A DNA stretch of 14,905 nt, from contig DATGMB010000276.1 in assembly GCA_035293845.1 (NCBI GenBank), positions 1-14,905 on the forward strand. Direction: 5' to 3'. The stretch comes from DATGMB01 sp035293845 (lineage in GTDB: Bacteria > Acidobacteriota > Terriglobia > Bryobacterales > Bryobacteraceae). The notes beneath the pieces were generated by a model, which was not told the origin of the DNA, did no database searches, and saw only the letters and a program-made list of their open reading frames with translations. Below, in pieces: positions 9,201 to 14,905 of the stretch. Both the position numbers and the translations under genes were made by a program. The stretch's first letter is position 1. Each line of letters begins with the position of its first letter.

Positions 9201-9619
9201 GACTGCAAGGGATTTTCGCGGGCGGCGCGGGAGTGGCCGTCTGCGCACTGCTCTGGCGGCGCTTCCGCCAGCCCTGGATACGGCTGGTCCTGGGTTTCCT
9301 TGCCGCCTTCGCGGTGCTGCCGCTGGACATCCGCACTGCCGGGGAATTCGCGCTGCAGTATGGCCTCGCGCTCCTCGAGGTCGCGGTGCCGGCGGTGTTT
9401 TGCCTGGTGTTCGCGCGCGGCAACTACCTGGCCTACGCGCTCGTCCTGGCCGCCATGGCGGAACGCAGCCCGCTGGCGGAACTGTTCGGCAACCCCATGC
9501 CGGGACTGGCAGTGAATGGCTGGATCGTGGCCGCCATTCTGGCGGCGCTGTTTCTATGGGCGCTGGCGCCCTTGGGGGCGGTGCGCGAACGCGCCGTGCC
9601 GGCGGCGGGAGCGGAATAG
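6251..9619 (+). CDS. Very large CPBP (CAAX/Rce1-like) intramembrane metalloprotease with a duplicated, catalytically degenerate second half
   Basis: This 1122-residue multipass membrane protein has two homologous halves. Half 1: a transmembrane anchor (about 14-30), an extracytoplasmic PepSY-like domain (about 31-238), then a helix bundle (about 243-560). That bundle carries all three CPBP motifs: SEEFLFR (Glu422, Glu423, Arg427), FVWGFGH (His456) and HYSVD (His494, Asp498). Half 2: an anchor (about 584-602), a second extracytoplasmic domain (about 603-808) and a second bundle (from 812). The two outer domains align, for example LKIPEQWSRDYQRL with WKVPENYIRARQRQ and DVTPDGSVAGFDHEI with TVHPETGKILGYQHTL. 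In half 2 the motif positions are replaced: PALSAL (977-982) for PAVSEE, and GFLAAFAV (1015-1022) for GFVWGFGH. The linker around 543-575 is Pro/Ala/Glu-rich. CPBP enzymes process prenylated proteins, bacteriocins or membrane substrates; the substrate here is unknown. The ATG at 6251 overlaps the ubiE stop, and the MFS gene starts 3 bases after the end. Confidence 0.85.
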   Translation: MKQRFTAADYRYLAICLFLLAGATWFSVRNFHRAFPEASIDFRVSRAEGQTIAGKFLNGQGYATAGYTDASSFTYDDETKTFLERELGLEKANTLMGTRVRLWRWSYRWFRPLQKEEFRADVTPDGSVAGFDHEIAEDAARPAIDAAQARAAAEDFLRSRMHRDPAALDFVEVSEVERPHRTDRTYTWKERDFNLRDATYRIAVTLHGSEIAGYGEYLKIPEQWSRDYQRLRSKNEAASMVDAALLVALMVGLIAVIALRVRRQDIRWRRAAVVGGIGMVLAFLSHLNSMPTELFRYPTTDSYGSFLARQLLNGVIAAFGAGGLLFVLTAGAETVYREMFPGRVSLANLFRAGGLRTKSFFLGAVLGIALCALFIAYQTAFYIVAYRYGAWSPADVPYDDLLNTKFPWLFVMFGGFLPAVSEEFLFRMFGIPFLRKLARSTAIAVVVAGFVWGFGHAAYPQQPFYIRGVEVGIGGVVLGLIMLRWGILPTLVWHYSVDAMYSAMLLLRSHSLYFRLSGAASAGIIVLPVLVALIAYWRKGGFEPETGLLNGDEAPPTALPEPAAAAERAPEPKWQSMPARTRIAAVAVCAAGIAALAIPTQRFGVAPVFRISPDQARAASDAFLRAQGLKPEAFRNVTVPDVHWGDNDANDGLAGKYFLERLPIPAVSRLFERYRPLRYWKTRYFKSLDREELLVTVHPETGKILGYQHTLPEDRPGADIGDDAARATAAAFAASMGWDVAAMDLKENTSEKKKARRDHELVWEARAGDPRNAGEVRYRVAIGVAGDHPAGAAAYWKVPENYIRARQRQNFISISIIALRFGSIAALVVFGLWMLVRSLRAGLVRWRLVLAIAIPAGLLMPLQALLSMHTMLANYPTAVPLETFQAITYLVVAMSTLIGFVIAAASIALLASYFPDAIASLRAGSRRALAGGAVLAFLAAVGLALLARQIELLLTARFPAQASFELVVPGLLVSTSPALSALAGLQGIFAGGAGVAVCALLWRRFRQPWIRLVLGFLAAFAVLPLDIRTAGEFALQYGLALLEVAVPAVFCLVFARGNYLAYALVLAAMAERSPLAELFGNPMPGLAVNGWIVAAILAALFLWALAPLGAVRERAVPAAGAE

Positions 9620-9622
9620 GCC

Positions 9623-10828
9623 GTGGCCTCGACCGCACCCCAATCCGCAGCCGGCGATCACCGCACGGCGCTGCTGGCCGGTTATCTCGGCTGGACGCTC
9701 GACGCCTTCGACTTCTTCCTGGTGGTCTCCTGCCTGACCGCCATCGGCCGCGAATTCCACAAGACCGACGCCGAGATGGCCCTAACCCTGACGGCCACGC
9801 TGGCTTTCCGGCCTGTGGGTGCCTTCCTTTTCGGGCTGGTGGCCGACCGCTACGGCCGCCGGTTGCCGCTTTTGATCGACGTGGTTTTCTTCTCGGTGAT
9901 GGAGATTCTCTCCGGGCTTGCGCCGGATTTCACCACGTTTCTGATTCTGCGGGCGCTGTTCGGCATCGGGATGGGCGGCGAGTGGGGCGTCGGCGCATCG
10001 CTCGCGATGGAGAAGGCGCCCTCGCGGCTGCGCGGCCTGCTCTCCGGCTTTCTGCAGCAGGGTTACGCCATGGGCTTCCTGCTGGCTGCGCTCTTCAATG
10101 TTCTGTTTTTCGACCGGCTCGGCTGGCGGCCGCTGTTCTTTCTCGGCGGCCTGCCGGCGGTGCTGACATTTTTCGTGCTGCTGCGCGTCAAGGAATCGGA
10201 AGTCTGGCAGAAGACGCGGCATGGGAGCTGGGGCGAGCTCGGCCGGGCCATCGCGAGCCACTGGAAGCTGTTCCTTTACCTGGTATTCCTGCTCACCGCG
10301 ATGAATCTGGCCGCGCACGGCACGCAGGACCTCTACCCGACGTTTCTGGAGCGTCAATGGGGCTTCGCAGTGGGGCGCAGGAACCTGATCGCCGCGGTTT
10401 CGATGGCCGGCGCGATCCTGGGCGGCACGTTCTGCGGCTATCTGAGCGACCGCATCGGCCGGCGCCGGACGATGGTGTTCGCGCTGCTGGGCGCGGTGCT
10501 CGCGATCCCGCTCTGGGCATGGGCTGGGTCCGTGCCGCTGTTATTCCTGGGCGGATTCGTGATGCAGTCGCTGGTGCAGGGCGCGTGGGGAGTGGTGCCG
10601 GCGCACCTCACGGAGCTTTCGCCCGACTCGGTCCGCGGCTTCCTCCCCGGGTTCGCCTACCAGACGGGCGTTCTGTTTTCGAGCGCCATCCCGCGCATCG
10701 AGGCCGATATCGCACACCGCACGGGCTATGCCGCGGCGATGTCGGGGACCGCCGTGGTGGTGTTCCTGCTGGGAGCGCTGGCGACCGCGGTGGGACCGGA
10801 GCGGCGGGCGGCGAAATTCGGGGAATAA
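9623..10828 (+). CDS. MFS transporter, sialate/carboxylate:H+ symporter-like
   Basis: This 401-residue inner-membrane secondary transporter of the major facilitator superfamily begins with GTG 9623, three bases after the preceding stop. The first-helix pattern GWTLDAFDFFLVV (23-35) is the signature seen in the sialate:H+ and lactate/aromatic-acid type symporters. The MFS loop 2-3 motif is GLVADRYGRR (71-80), and its repeat in the second half is GYLSDRIGRRR (272-282). IGMGGEWGVGASLAMEKAP matches the helix-5 region of this branch. Hydrophobicity fits 12 helices with a central cytoplasmic segment near KESEVWQKTRHGSW. A monocarboxylate or sugar-acid substrate is plausible. Given the oxalate and formate genes about 1.8 kb downstream, a carboxylate is attractive, but this is only inference from proximity. 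It is probably co-transcribed with the M28, ubiE and CPBP genes. Confidence 0.85.
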   Translation: MASTAPQSAAGDHRTALLAGYLGWTLDAFDFFLVVSCLTAIGREFHKTDAEMALTLTATLAFRPVGAFLFGLVADRYGRRLPLLIDVVFFSVMEILSGLAPDFTTFLILRALFGIGMGGEWGVGASLAMEKAPSRLRGLLSGFLQQGYAMGFLLAALFNVLFFDRLGWRPLFFLGGLPAVLTFFVLLRVKESEVWQKTRHGSWGELGRAIASHWKLFLYLVFLLTAMNLAAHGTQDLYPTFLERQWGFAVGRRNLIAAVSMAGAILGGTFCGYLSDRIGRRRTMVFALLGAVLAIPLWAWAGSVPLLFLGGFVMQSLVQGAWGVVPAHLTELSPDSVRGFLPGFAYQTGVLFSSAIPRIEADIAHRTGYAAAMSGTAVVVFLLGALATAVGPERRAAKFGE

Positions 10829-10897
10829 CCTGAGGCGGGCCGGGCAAGTCTTCCAGGACGCCCTAAAGGTATTTCCCGAGCCGCCGATATATCCGGC

Positions 10898-12598
10898 GTG
10901 GGCTCGCCGCTGTATGCCGCCAACCATCCGCCGCTGCCGAATCTCGAACTCCTGGTCCGCAACTTGGACCTGGACACGGCGCGCTGCAAGCGGGTCATGC
11001 GGCAATATCTGGAAGATCAGCCGGATGCGTTCCTCAAAAATGCCGTCCGCCTGCTGTTGAAGCAGCCGGAGAATCACGGCACGCGCTACATCCTGGGGCT
11101 GCTGGCGGAACGGGGGCTGCTGCTGCGGGTGTTGTGCATGCCGGGGTTCACCGGCGAGCAGGCGCTGGCCATGGCGCGGGCGGCGATCGCGGCGGCGCCG
11201 GCGGCGGAGGCGGTGCTGGCCCGCGGCTTCGCGGAGCTGCTCGAGGAGGCCGGCACGGCGGACGATCTGGAGAACGTGACGCGGCTGATGGAGATCCTGG
11301 TCGAGGTCTGCGACGGGGCGCGGATCTTCCCCTCCATGGTGCGGCTGCTGCGGCATCCCAATCCGCACCTGCGCTCGAAAGCGGTCCTGGTGCTGGGACG
11401 TCACAGCCGCAGCACGCAATGGGTGCGGCACCGGCTGGACGATACGGACCCGCGGATTCGGGCCAACGCGCTCGAGGCTTTGTGGAACGTGGACACGCCG
11501 GAAGCGCACGAGTTGCTGCATGGGCTCATCCACGATGCCAACAACCGCGTGGCGGGCAACGCGCTGCTCGGGCTGTACCGGCTGGGTCAGACCTCGGCCA
11601 TTGCCGAGATTTTCGCGATGGCAGAGCACGAGTCGCCCATTTTCCGCGCGACGGCGGCCTGGGTCATGGGTGAAACGGGTGATCCGCGGTTCATGGAATC
11701 GCTGGCCGGGCTGCTGACGGAGCCCGATGCGACGGTGCGCAAACGGGCGTTCGCGGCTCTGGGCCAAGTGCGGATGGCCGCGGCAAAAGCGGGCCAGGGG
11801 GCGCCGTACCGGCTGGCGGCGCGGGTCGCCGAGTCCTCGCCGGCGCTGGTGCGCGTGCTCCTGGCCGTGACCGGCGCTAATGCGTATGCGGCTCCGGAGG
11901 TGCTGCCGACGCAGATTCTGGTTACTGAGGGCGCGCGACAAGTGGTGGCGTACCGGATCATGGAGCGGCCGCTGCCGGAAACCATCTCGGCCGCGTTTCT
12001 CCTCCCGGCACACGGCGAGCGGGCCCCATGGCGCGAGGCCGCGCTGGCCTGCCTGCCGTGGAAGCGTCCCTCGGATCTTTGGGCCTGCCAGTTCTACGCT
12101 CCGGCAGAGGGCGCAGGACCGGTGGAGGAACTCAGCTTGCGCAGCGGGCGGGAGCAGATCCAGACCGAATTTGCGCGGACCCCCGACGGCTCCGAACCGG
12201 GCTTGTGGGAACTCCTGCTCGGCACGCTGAGCATCGAGGGCCACCACTTTCCCGGCAGGCGGCACATCATGATCTTCCAGGACGGGCCGCGGGGCGCGCC
12301 GGTCGAGCCACTCATCACCGCGGTGGCCGGTGCGCAAGCCATGCTGCACGTGATCTCCGCCGAACCCGACCCGGCGATGGAAGAGGTGTGCCGCAGAACG
12401 GGCGGGGTATTTTCCGTACTGGAAGACTCCGGCCAGGCGGCCGAGGCCGCGGTGCAGGCCTACCTGCATCAGTTTGCCCGCTATGAGATCTCGTGGCAGC
12501 CCTTGGAGGGCGATCTCCGGCAGATAAAGATCCGGCTGCACGGGACCTCAGCTTGCGGAGAGACCGGCCTGGCGGTACCGCCGGGTTGGGGAATTTAG
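10898..12598 (+). CDS. HEAT-repeat protein with a VWA-like C-terminal domain lacking the MIDAS motif
   Basis: This 566-residue protein has no signal peptide or membrane helix, so it is probably cytoplasmic. GTG 10898 is the only plausible start near the 5' end: the frame is open back to 10829 but offers no ATG, GTG or TTG there. The N-terminus (1-150) is helical and could be TPR-like. Residues 150-295 hold HEAT/PBS-lyase-like repeats, for example HPNPHLRSKAVLVLGRHS, DTDPRIRANALEALW, DANNRVAGNALLGLYRLG and EPDATVRKRAFAALGQV. From about 335 the fold resembles the VWA-related proteins common in Acidobacteriota. AAFLLPAHGERAPWREA (365-381) lies where a DxSxS metal site would sit but lacks it, while GRRHIMIFQDG (453-463) matches the later VWA strand that usually reads xLLSDG. 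It may be a protein-binding scaffold. No partner is evident, and it sits between the transporter and the oxalate decarboxylase with gaps of 69 and 54 bases. Confidence 0.75.
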   Translation: MGSPLYAANHPPLPNLELLVRNLDLDTARCKRVMRQYLEDQPDAFLKNAVRLLLKQPENHGTRYILGLLAERGLLLRVLCMPGFTGEQALAMARAAIAAAPAAEAVLARGFAELLEEAGTADDLENVTRLMEILVEVCDGARIFPSMVRLLRHPNPHLRSKAVLVLGRHSRSTQWVRHRLDDTDPRIRANALEALWNVDTPEAHELLHGLIHDANNRVAGNALLGLYRLGQTSAIAEIFAMAEHESPIFRATAAWVMGETGDPRFMESLAGLLTEPDATVRKRAFAALGQVRMAAAKAGQGAPYRLAARVAESSPALVRVLLAVTGANAYAAPEVLPTQILVTEGARQVVAYRIMERPLPETISAAFLLPAHGERAPWREAALACLPWKRPSDLWACQFYAPAEGAGPVEELSLRSGREQIQTEFARTPDGSEPGLWELLLGTLSIEGHHFPGRRHIMIFQDGPRGAPVEPLITAVAGAQAMLHVISAEPDPAMEEVCRRTGGVFSVLEDSGQAAEAAVQAYLHQFARYEISWQPLEGDLRQIKIRLHGTSACGETGLAVPPGWGI

Positions 12599-12652
12599 CA
12601 GGGAAAACAACGGGTTGCGTGGCCATCGGCCAAGGGTGTATATGTTCTGGTG

Positions 12653-13816
12653 ATGTCACGCGAAAACAAAGAGCAGGCGTCCGGCGGCTTGAGCCGGCGC
12701 CAGATGTTCGACCGGGCGGCGCTCGCCTCGCTGGGGCTGGCGGCGATTCCCGCCGCGGCGGCTGCGGCGGACGGCACACAGTTCGAGCCGCTGCCGAATT
12801 TCAAGTTCAATATCGAAAGCCAGCGCGGATGGCAGGGCGAGGGCGGCTCGGCGAAAGAGGCGACGGTCGCGGAATTTCCGGTCTCGCAGAGCATTGCCGG
12901 CGTTTCCATGCGGCTGAAGCCGGGCGGCATCCGCGAGCTGCACTGGCATTCGCTGGCGGCCGAATGGGCCTACATGCTGGAAGGGCGCTGCCGCGCGACG
13001 GTGATTTCGCCCAACGGGCAATCCGAAATTACGGATTTCGGGCCGGGCGACACGTGGTATTTTCCGCGGGGCCACGGGCACGCGCTGCAGGGGCTGGGTC
13101 CGGGCGAGTGCCATTTTCTGCTGGGATTCGATAACGGGCACTTCTCCGAGTACGGCACGTTCAGCATCACGGATTGGGTGGCCTCGACGCCGCCCCATAT
13201 CGTGAGCCGGAACCTGGGCATCTCGGAGGCGGAGATCGCGCGCCTGCCGAAGAAGGAAGTCTATATCGGCACGGGCAAAGTGCCCGAAACAGCGATCGAA
13301 CCGCTGCGGGACGCGGGCCTTCAGCCGTCGCAATCCTCTCACAAATACCGGCTGGATATGCAGCCGCCGCGGCAGTTTCCGGGCGGATTGGAATACATGG
13401 TGACCGCGCGGGAGTTCCCGATTCAGACGACGCTCACGGCGGTGAAGATGCTGCTGCAGCCGGGCGCGCTGCGGGAGTTGCACTGGCATCCGCACGCCGA
13501 TGAATGGCAATACTACGTTCGGGGCCGGGCGCGTGTGGGGGTGTTCGGGTCGCACGGCCGTGCACGGACCGAGGAGTTCGGGCCGGGCGACATTGCCTTC
13601 ATCAACCAGGGGCATGGACATTACATCGAGCAGGTCGGCGACGAGCCCACCGAAGTGCTGATCCTCTTCAACAGCGGGGAGTACCAGGAGATCTCCCTGG
13701 CGAACTGGCTGGGCGCCAACCCGGTCTCGCTGCTGATGGACAATTTTCAAGCGCCGCGGGAATTGGTGGAGCGGTTTCCGAAGAAGGAGACGGGCATCTT
13801 CGGGCGGAAAGGATAG
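12653..13816 (+). CDS. oxdC: Tat-exported bicupin oxalate decarboxylase
   Basis: This 387-residue manganese enzyme is predicted to split oxalate into formate and CO2; the family length is about 385. ATG 12653 was chosen; a GTG lies directly before it at 12650. The leader has a twin arginine (LSRRQMFDRAALASLG, Arg15-Arg16) and a hydrophobic, Ala-rich stretch ending near AAAAAADG, so Tat export is likely. The first cupin has metal ligands His97, His99, Glu104 and His143 with Arg94 (IRELHWH, then GHGHALQ). The second has His277, His279, Glu284 and His323 with Arg274 (LRELHWH, then GHGHYIE). These match the two Mn sites of Bacillus OxdC. The active-site lid, SENS in OxdC, reads Ser165-Glu166-Tyr167-Gly168 here; the essential lid Glu is kept. 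ITDWVASTPPHIVSRNLGI also parallels OxdC. Oxalate oxidase activity cannot be excluded from sequence. The formate dehydrogenase gene starts 87 bases downstream, which supports the formate-producing reading. Confidence 0.88.
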   Translation: MSRENKEQASGGLSRRQMFDRAALASLGLAAIPAAAAAADGTQFEPLPNFKFNIESQRGWQGEGGSAKEATVAEFPVSQSIAGVSMRLKPGGIRELHWHSLAAEWAYMLEGRCRATVISPNGQSEITDFGPGDTWYFPRGHGHALQGLGPGECHFLLGFDNGHFSEYGTFSITDWVASTPPHIVSRNLGISEAEIARLPKKEVYIGTGKVPETAIEPLRDAGLQPSQSSHKYRLDMQPPRQFPGGLEYMVTAREFPIQTTLTAVKMLLQPGALRELHWHPHADEWQYYVRGRARVGVFGSHGRARTEEFGPGDIAFINQGHGHYIEQVGDEPTEVLILFNSGEYQEISLANWLGANPVSLLMDNFQAPRELVERFPKKETGIFGRKG

Positions 13817-13851
13817 CGGCCAGCGGCAGAATTGTTACAACCTGGAGAATT

Positions 13852-13880
13852 TAGACGCAATCGGCCGGTTCCGGTATAGA
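13852..13880 (+). promoter_or_regulatory. Possible sigma-70-type promoter for the formate dehydrogenase gene
   Basis: TAGACG (13852-13857) and TATAGA (13875-13880) each match four of six bases of the -35 and -10 consensus and are separated by 17 bases. The predicted start near 13887 would leave a short leader containing the strong ribosome binding site. A 9-base inverted repeat, TTGTTACAA (13832-13840), lies just upstream, and CCGGTTCCGG fills 13865-13874. This is a weak pattern match only. Confidence 0.3.
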
Positions 13881-13892
13881 ATGACACGGAAC

Positions 13893-13898
13893 GGAGGG
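13893..13898 (+). promoter_or_regulatory. Strong Shine-Dalgarno site deciding the formate dehydrogenase start
   Basis: GGAGGG lies five bases before ATG 13904, an ideal spacing. It is the clearest ribosome binding site in the window and fixes the start at MPPTRRMFLRG, which yields an intact Tat leader. The other genes start with little or no recognisable site or by overlap. Confidence 0.75.
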
Positions 13899-13903
13899 CC
13901 GCC

Positions 13904-14905
13904 ATGCCGCCAACTCGACGAATGTTCCTGCGGGGCGCCGCGATTTCGGGCGCGCTGGGTTTTGACCTCACGCCGATCCACGCACAGGCGCGCGAGCTGA
14001 AGATCTCCCGCACCACCGAGACCCGGTCGACCTGCCCGTATTGCTCGGTAAGCTGCGGCATTATCATCCACACGCTCGGAGATAAGGCCAAGAACGTGAC
14101 GCCGCAGGTGGTGCACGTGGAAGGCGACCCGGATCATCCGATCAACCGCGGCACTCTGTGCCCGAAGGGAGCTTCCCTCCAGCAGGACATCGTGAACGAC
14201 CGTCGGCTGCTGAAGCCGCAGGTGCGGAGGCCCGGCTCGGAGCGCTGGGAGGACATCACCTGGGAGGCCGCGATCGACGAGATCGCGCGCCGGATCAAAA
14301 AGACGCGGGATGATACGTTCGTAACCGAGGATGCCCAGGGGCGCACGGTCAACCACTGCGAAAGTATCGCCTGGAACGGCGGCTGCACCGATACCAACGA
14401 GTTCAATTACCTGATGGTCAAGACCATGCGCAGCCTGGGGGTGGTCAACATAGAAAACCAGGCGCGTGTTTGACACGGCCCCACGGTCTCCAGTTTGGGG
14501 GCCACGTTCGGGCGGGGCGCCATGACCAACGGGTGGATCGACATCAAGAACACCGACATGATGTTGATCATGGGCGGAAACCCCGCGGAAAATCATCCGT
14601 GCGGGTTTAAATGGCCGATCGAGGCGAAGCGCACACGCAACGCCAAGATGATCGTGGTGGACCCGCGATTCACCCGGACGGCCGCGACGGCCGATTTGTT
14701 CCTGCAGATCCGCGCGGGGTCGGACATCGCGTTTCTGGGCGGGCTGATCCGGTATGCGATCGAGAACGGGCGGATTGCGCGCGAGTACGTCGTCCACTAC
14801 ACGAACGCAGCATTCGTGATCCAGGAGGGCTTCAAGCTGCCGGAGGACGGGTTATTTTCGGGGTTTGACGCGCAGACAGGGGCTTATGACCGGAACTCGT
14901 GGAAC
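13904..14905 (+). CDS. fdnG: Formate dehydrogenase-N/O type catalytic subunit, selenocysteine-containing (3' truncated by window edge)
   Basis: This is the first 334 codons of a molybdopterin- or tungstopterin-dependent formate dehydrogenase alpha subunit, the FdnG/FdoG type, of roughly 1000 residues when complete. It oxidises formate to CO2 outside the cytoplasm and passes electrons through iron-sulfur and cytochrome partners to quinone. The leader TRRMFLRGAAISGALG is a good Tat signal. A [4Fe-4S] cluster is bound by Cys44, Cys47, Cys51 and Cys86 (TCPYCSVSCG, then GTLCPKG). Codon 190 is TGA (14471-14473) in the context NQARV-U-HGPTVSSLGATFGRG, matching the selenocysteine and following His of Escherichia coli FdnG/FdhF. 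The frame stays open from there to the window end, with typical FdnG sequence (GAMTNGWIDIKNTDMM, MGGNPAENHPCGFKWPIEAK, FKLPEDGLFSGFDAQTG). The TGA should therefore be read as Sec, not stop. The beta and gamma subunits would be expected just beyond the window. Confidence 0.93.
14471..14510 (+). promoter_or_regulatory. Selenocysteine TGA codon with bacterial SECIS-like hairpin
   Basis: Numbering the U of UGA (14471) as 1, the RNA matches the layout of the E. coli fdhF SECIS. G15-G16 can pair with C32-C33, U17 is bulged, and CUCC (18-21) pairs with GGGG (27-30). The five-base loop AGUUU (22-26) places G23-U24 exactly where SelB recognises the apical loop. A competing fold pairs GGCCCC (14477-14482) with GGGGCC (14498-14503). 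The element overlaps coding sequence, as is normal for bacteria. The fold was done by eye. Confidence 0.8.

Noticed and set aside
8536..10833. Long + strand open frame overlapping the CPBP and MFS genes
   Set aside because: It is out of frame with both, Gly/Arg/Ala-rich and without motifs, while the other frames show transmembrane helices and family signatures.
10842..10863. GGGC and GCCC pair as a terminator after the MFS gene
   Set aside because: There is only a four-base stem with a 14-base loop and no T-run.
10541..12541. Long minus-strand open frame opposite the HEAT/VWA gene
   Set aside because: It has low-complexity Arg/Gln-rich composition and no motifs, and it overlaps two genes with clear domain structure on the + strand.
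12615..12644. Promoter-like TTGCGT and TATATG before oxdC
   Set aside because: Spacing is 18 bases and the -10 match is poor. Transcription would start about at the ATG, giving no leader.
14471..14473. TGA as a true stop that makes the formate dehydrogenase a pseudogene or a short 189-residue protein
   Set aside because: Strong family sequence continues in the same frame on both sides, the position is the known Sec site, and a SECIS-like hairpin follows.

Overview
The window is GC-rich and very densely coded. All nine genes lie on the + strand and there is no intergenic gap above about 90 bases. The gene set suggests a soil-type Acidobacteriota, probably of the Bryobacterales/Solibacter kind: a GH106-like exported glycosidase, an exported M28 peptidase, a very large CPBP membrane protease, a HEAT/VWA-like protein, and Tat-exported redox enzymes. 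This placement is inferred from gene content and base composition, not from a marker gene.

Layout. Positions 2-1501 hold the 3' part of a kinase-aminotransferase fusion (APH-type phosphotransferase tail joined to a class III PLP aminotransferase), cut by the window edge. A secreted GH106-like glycosidase follows at 1512-3923. Next is a tightly packed run: an M28 metallopeptidase (3933-5540), a UbiE/MenG quinone methyltransferase (5541-6254), a 1122-residue CPBP intramembrane protease (6251-9619) and an MFS carboxylate-type transporter (9623-10828). Gaps here are 9, 0, -4 and 3 bases, so this is probably one transcription unit. A cytoplasmic HEAT-repeat protein with a VWA-like C-terminus lies at 10898-12598. 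The window ends with a bicupin oxalate decarboxylase (12653-13816) and the 5' part of a respiratory formate dehydrogenase catalytic subunit (13904 to beyond 14905).

The formate dehydrogenase is read through an in-frame TGA at 14471-14473. This aligns with the selenocysteine of FdnG/FdhF, and a bacterial-SECIS-like hairpin follows immediately. An ordinary annotation would split or truncate the gene here.

The most coherent system is at the right end. Oxalate decarboxylase makes formate and CO2 from oxalate, and a Sec-containing formate dehydrogenase oxidises formate. Both carry twin-arginine leaders, so the pair may form a periplasmic oxalate-to-CO2 respiratory route feeding electrons to menaquinone. 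The other unusual item is the CPBP protease: it is an internal duplication in which the second half has lost all three metal-binding motifs.
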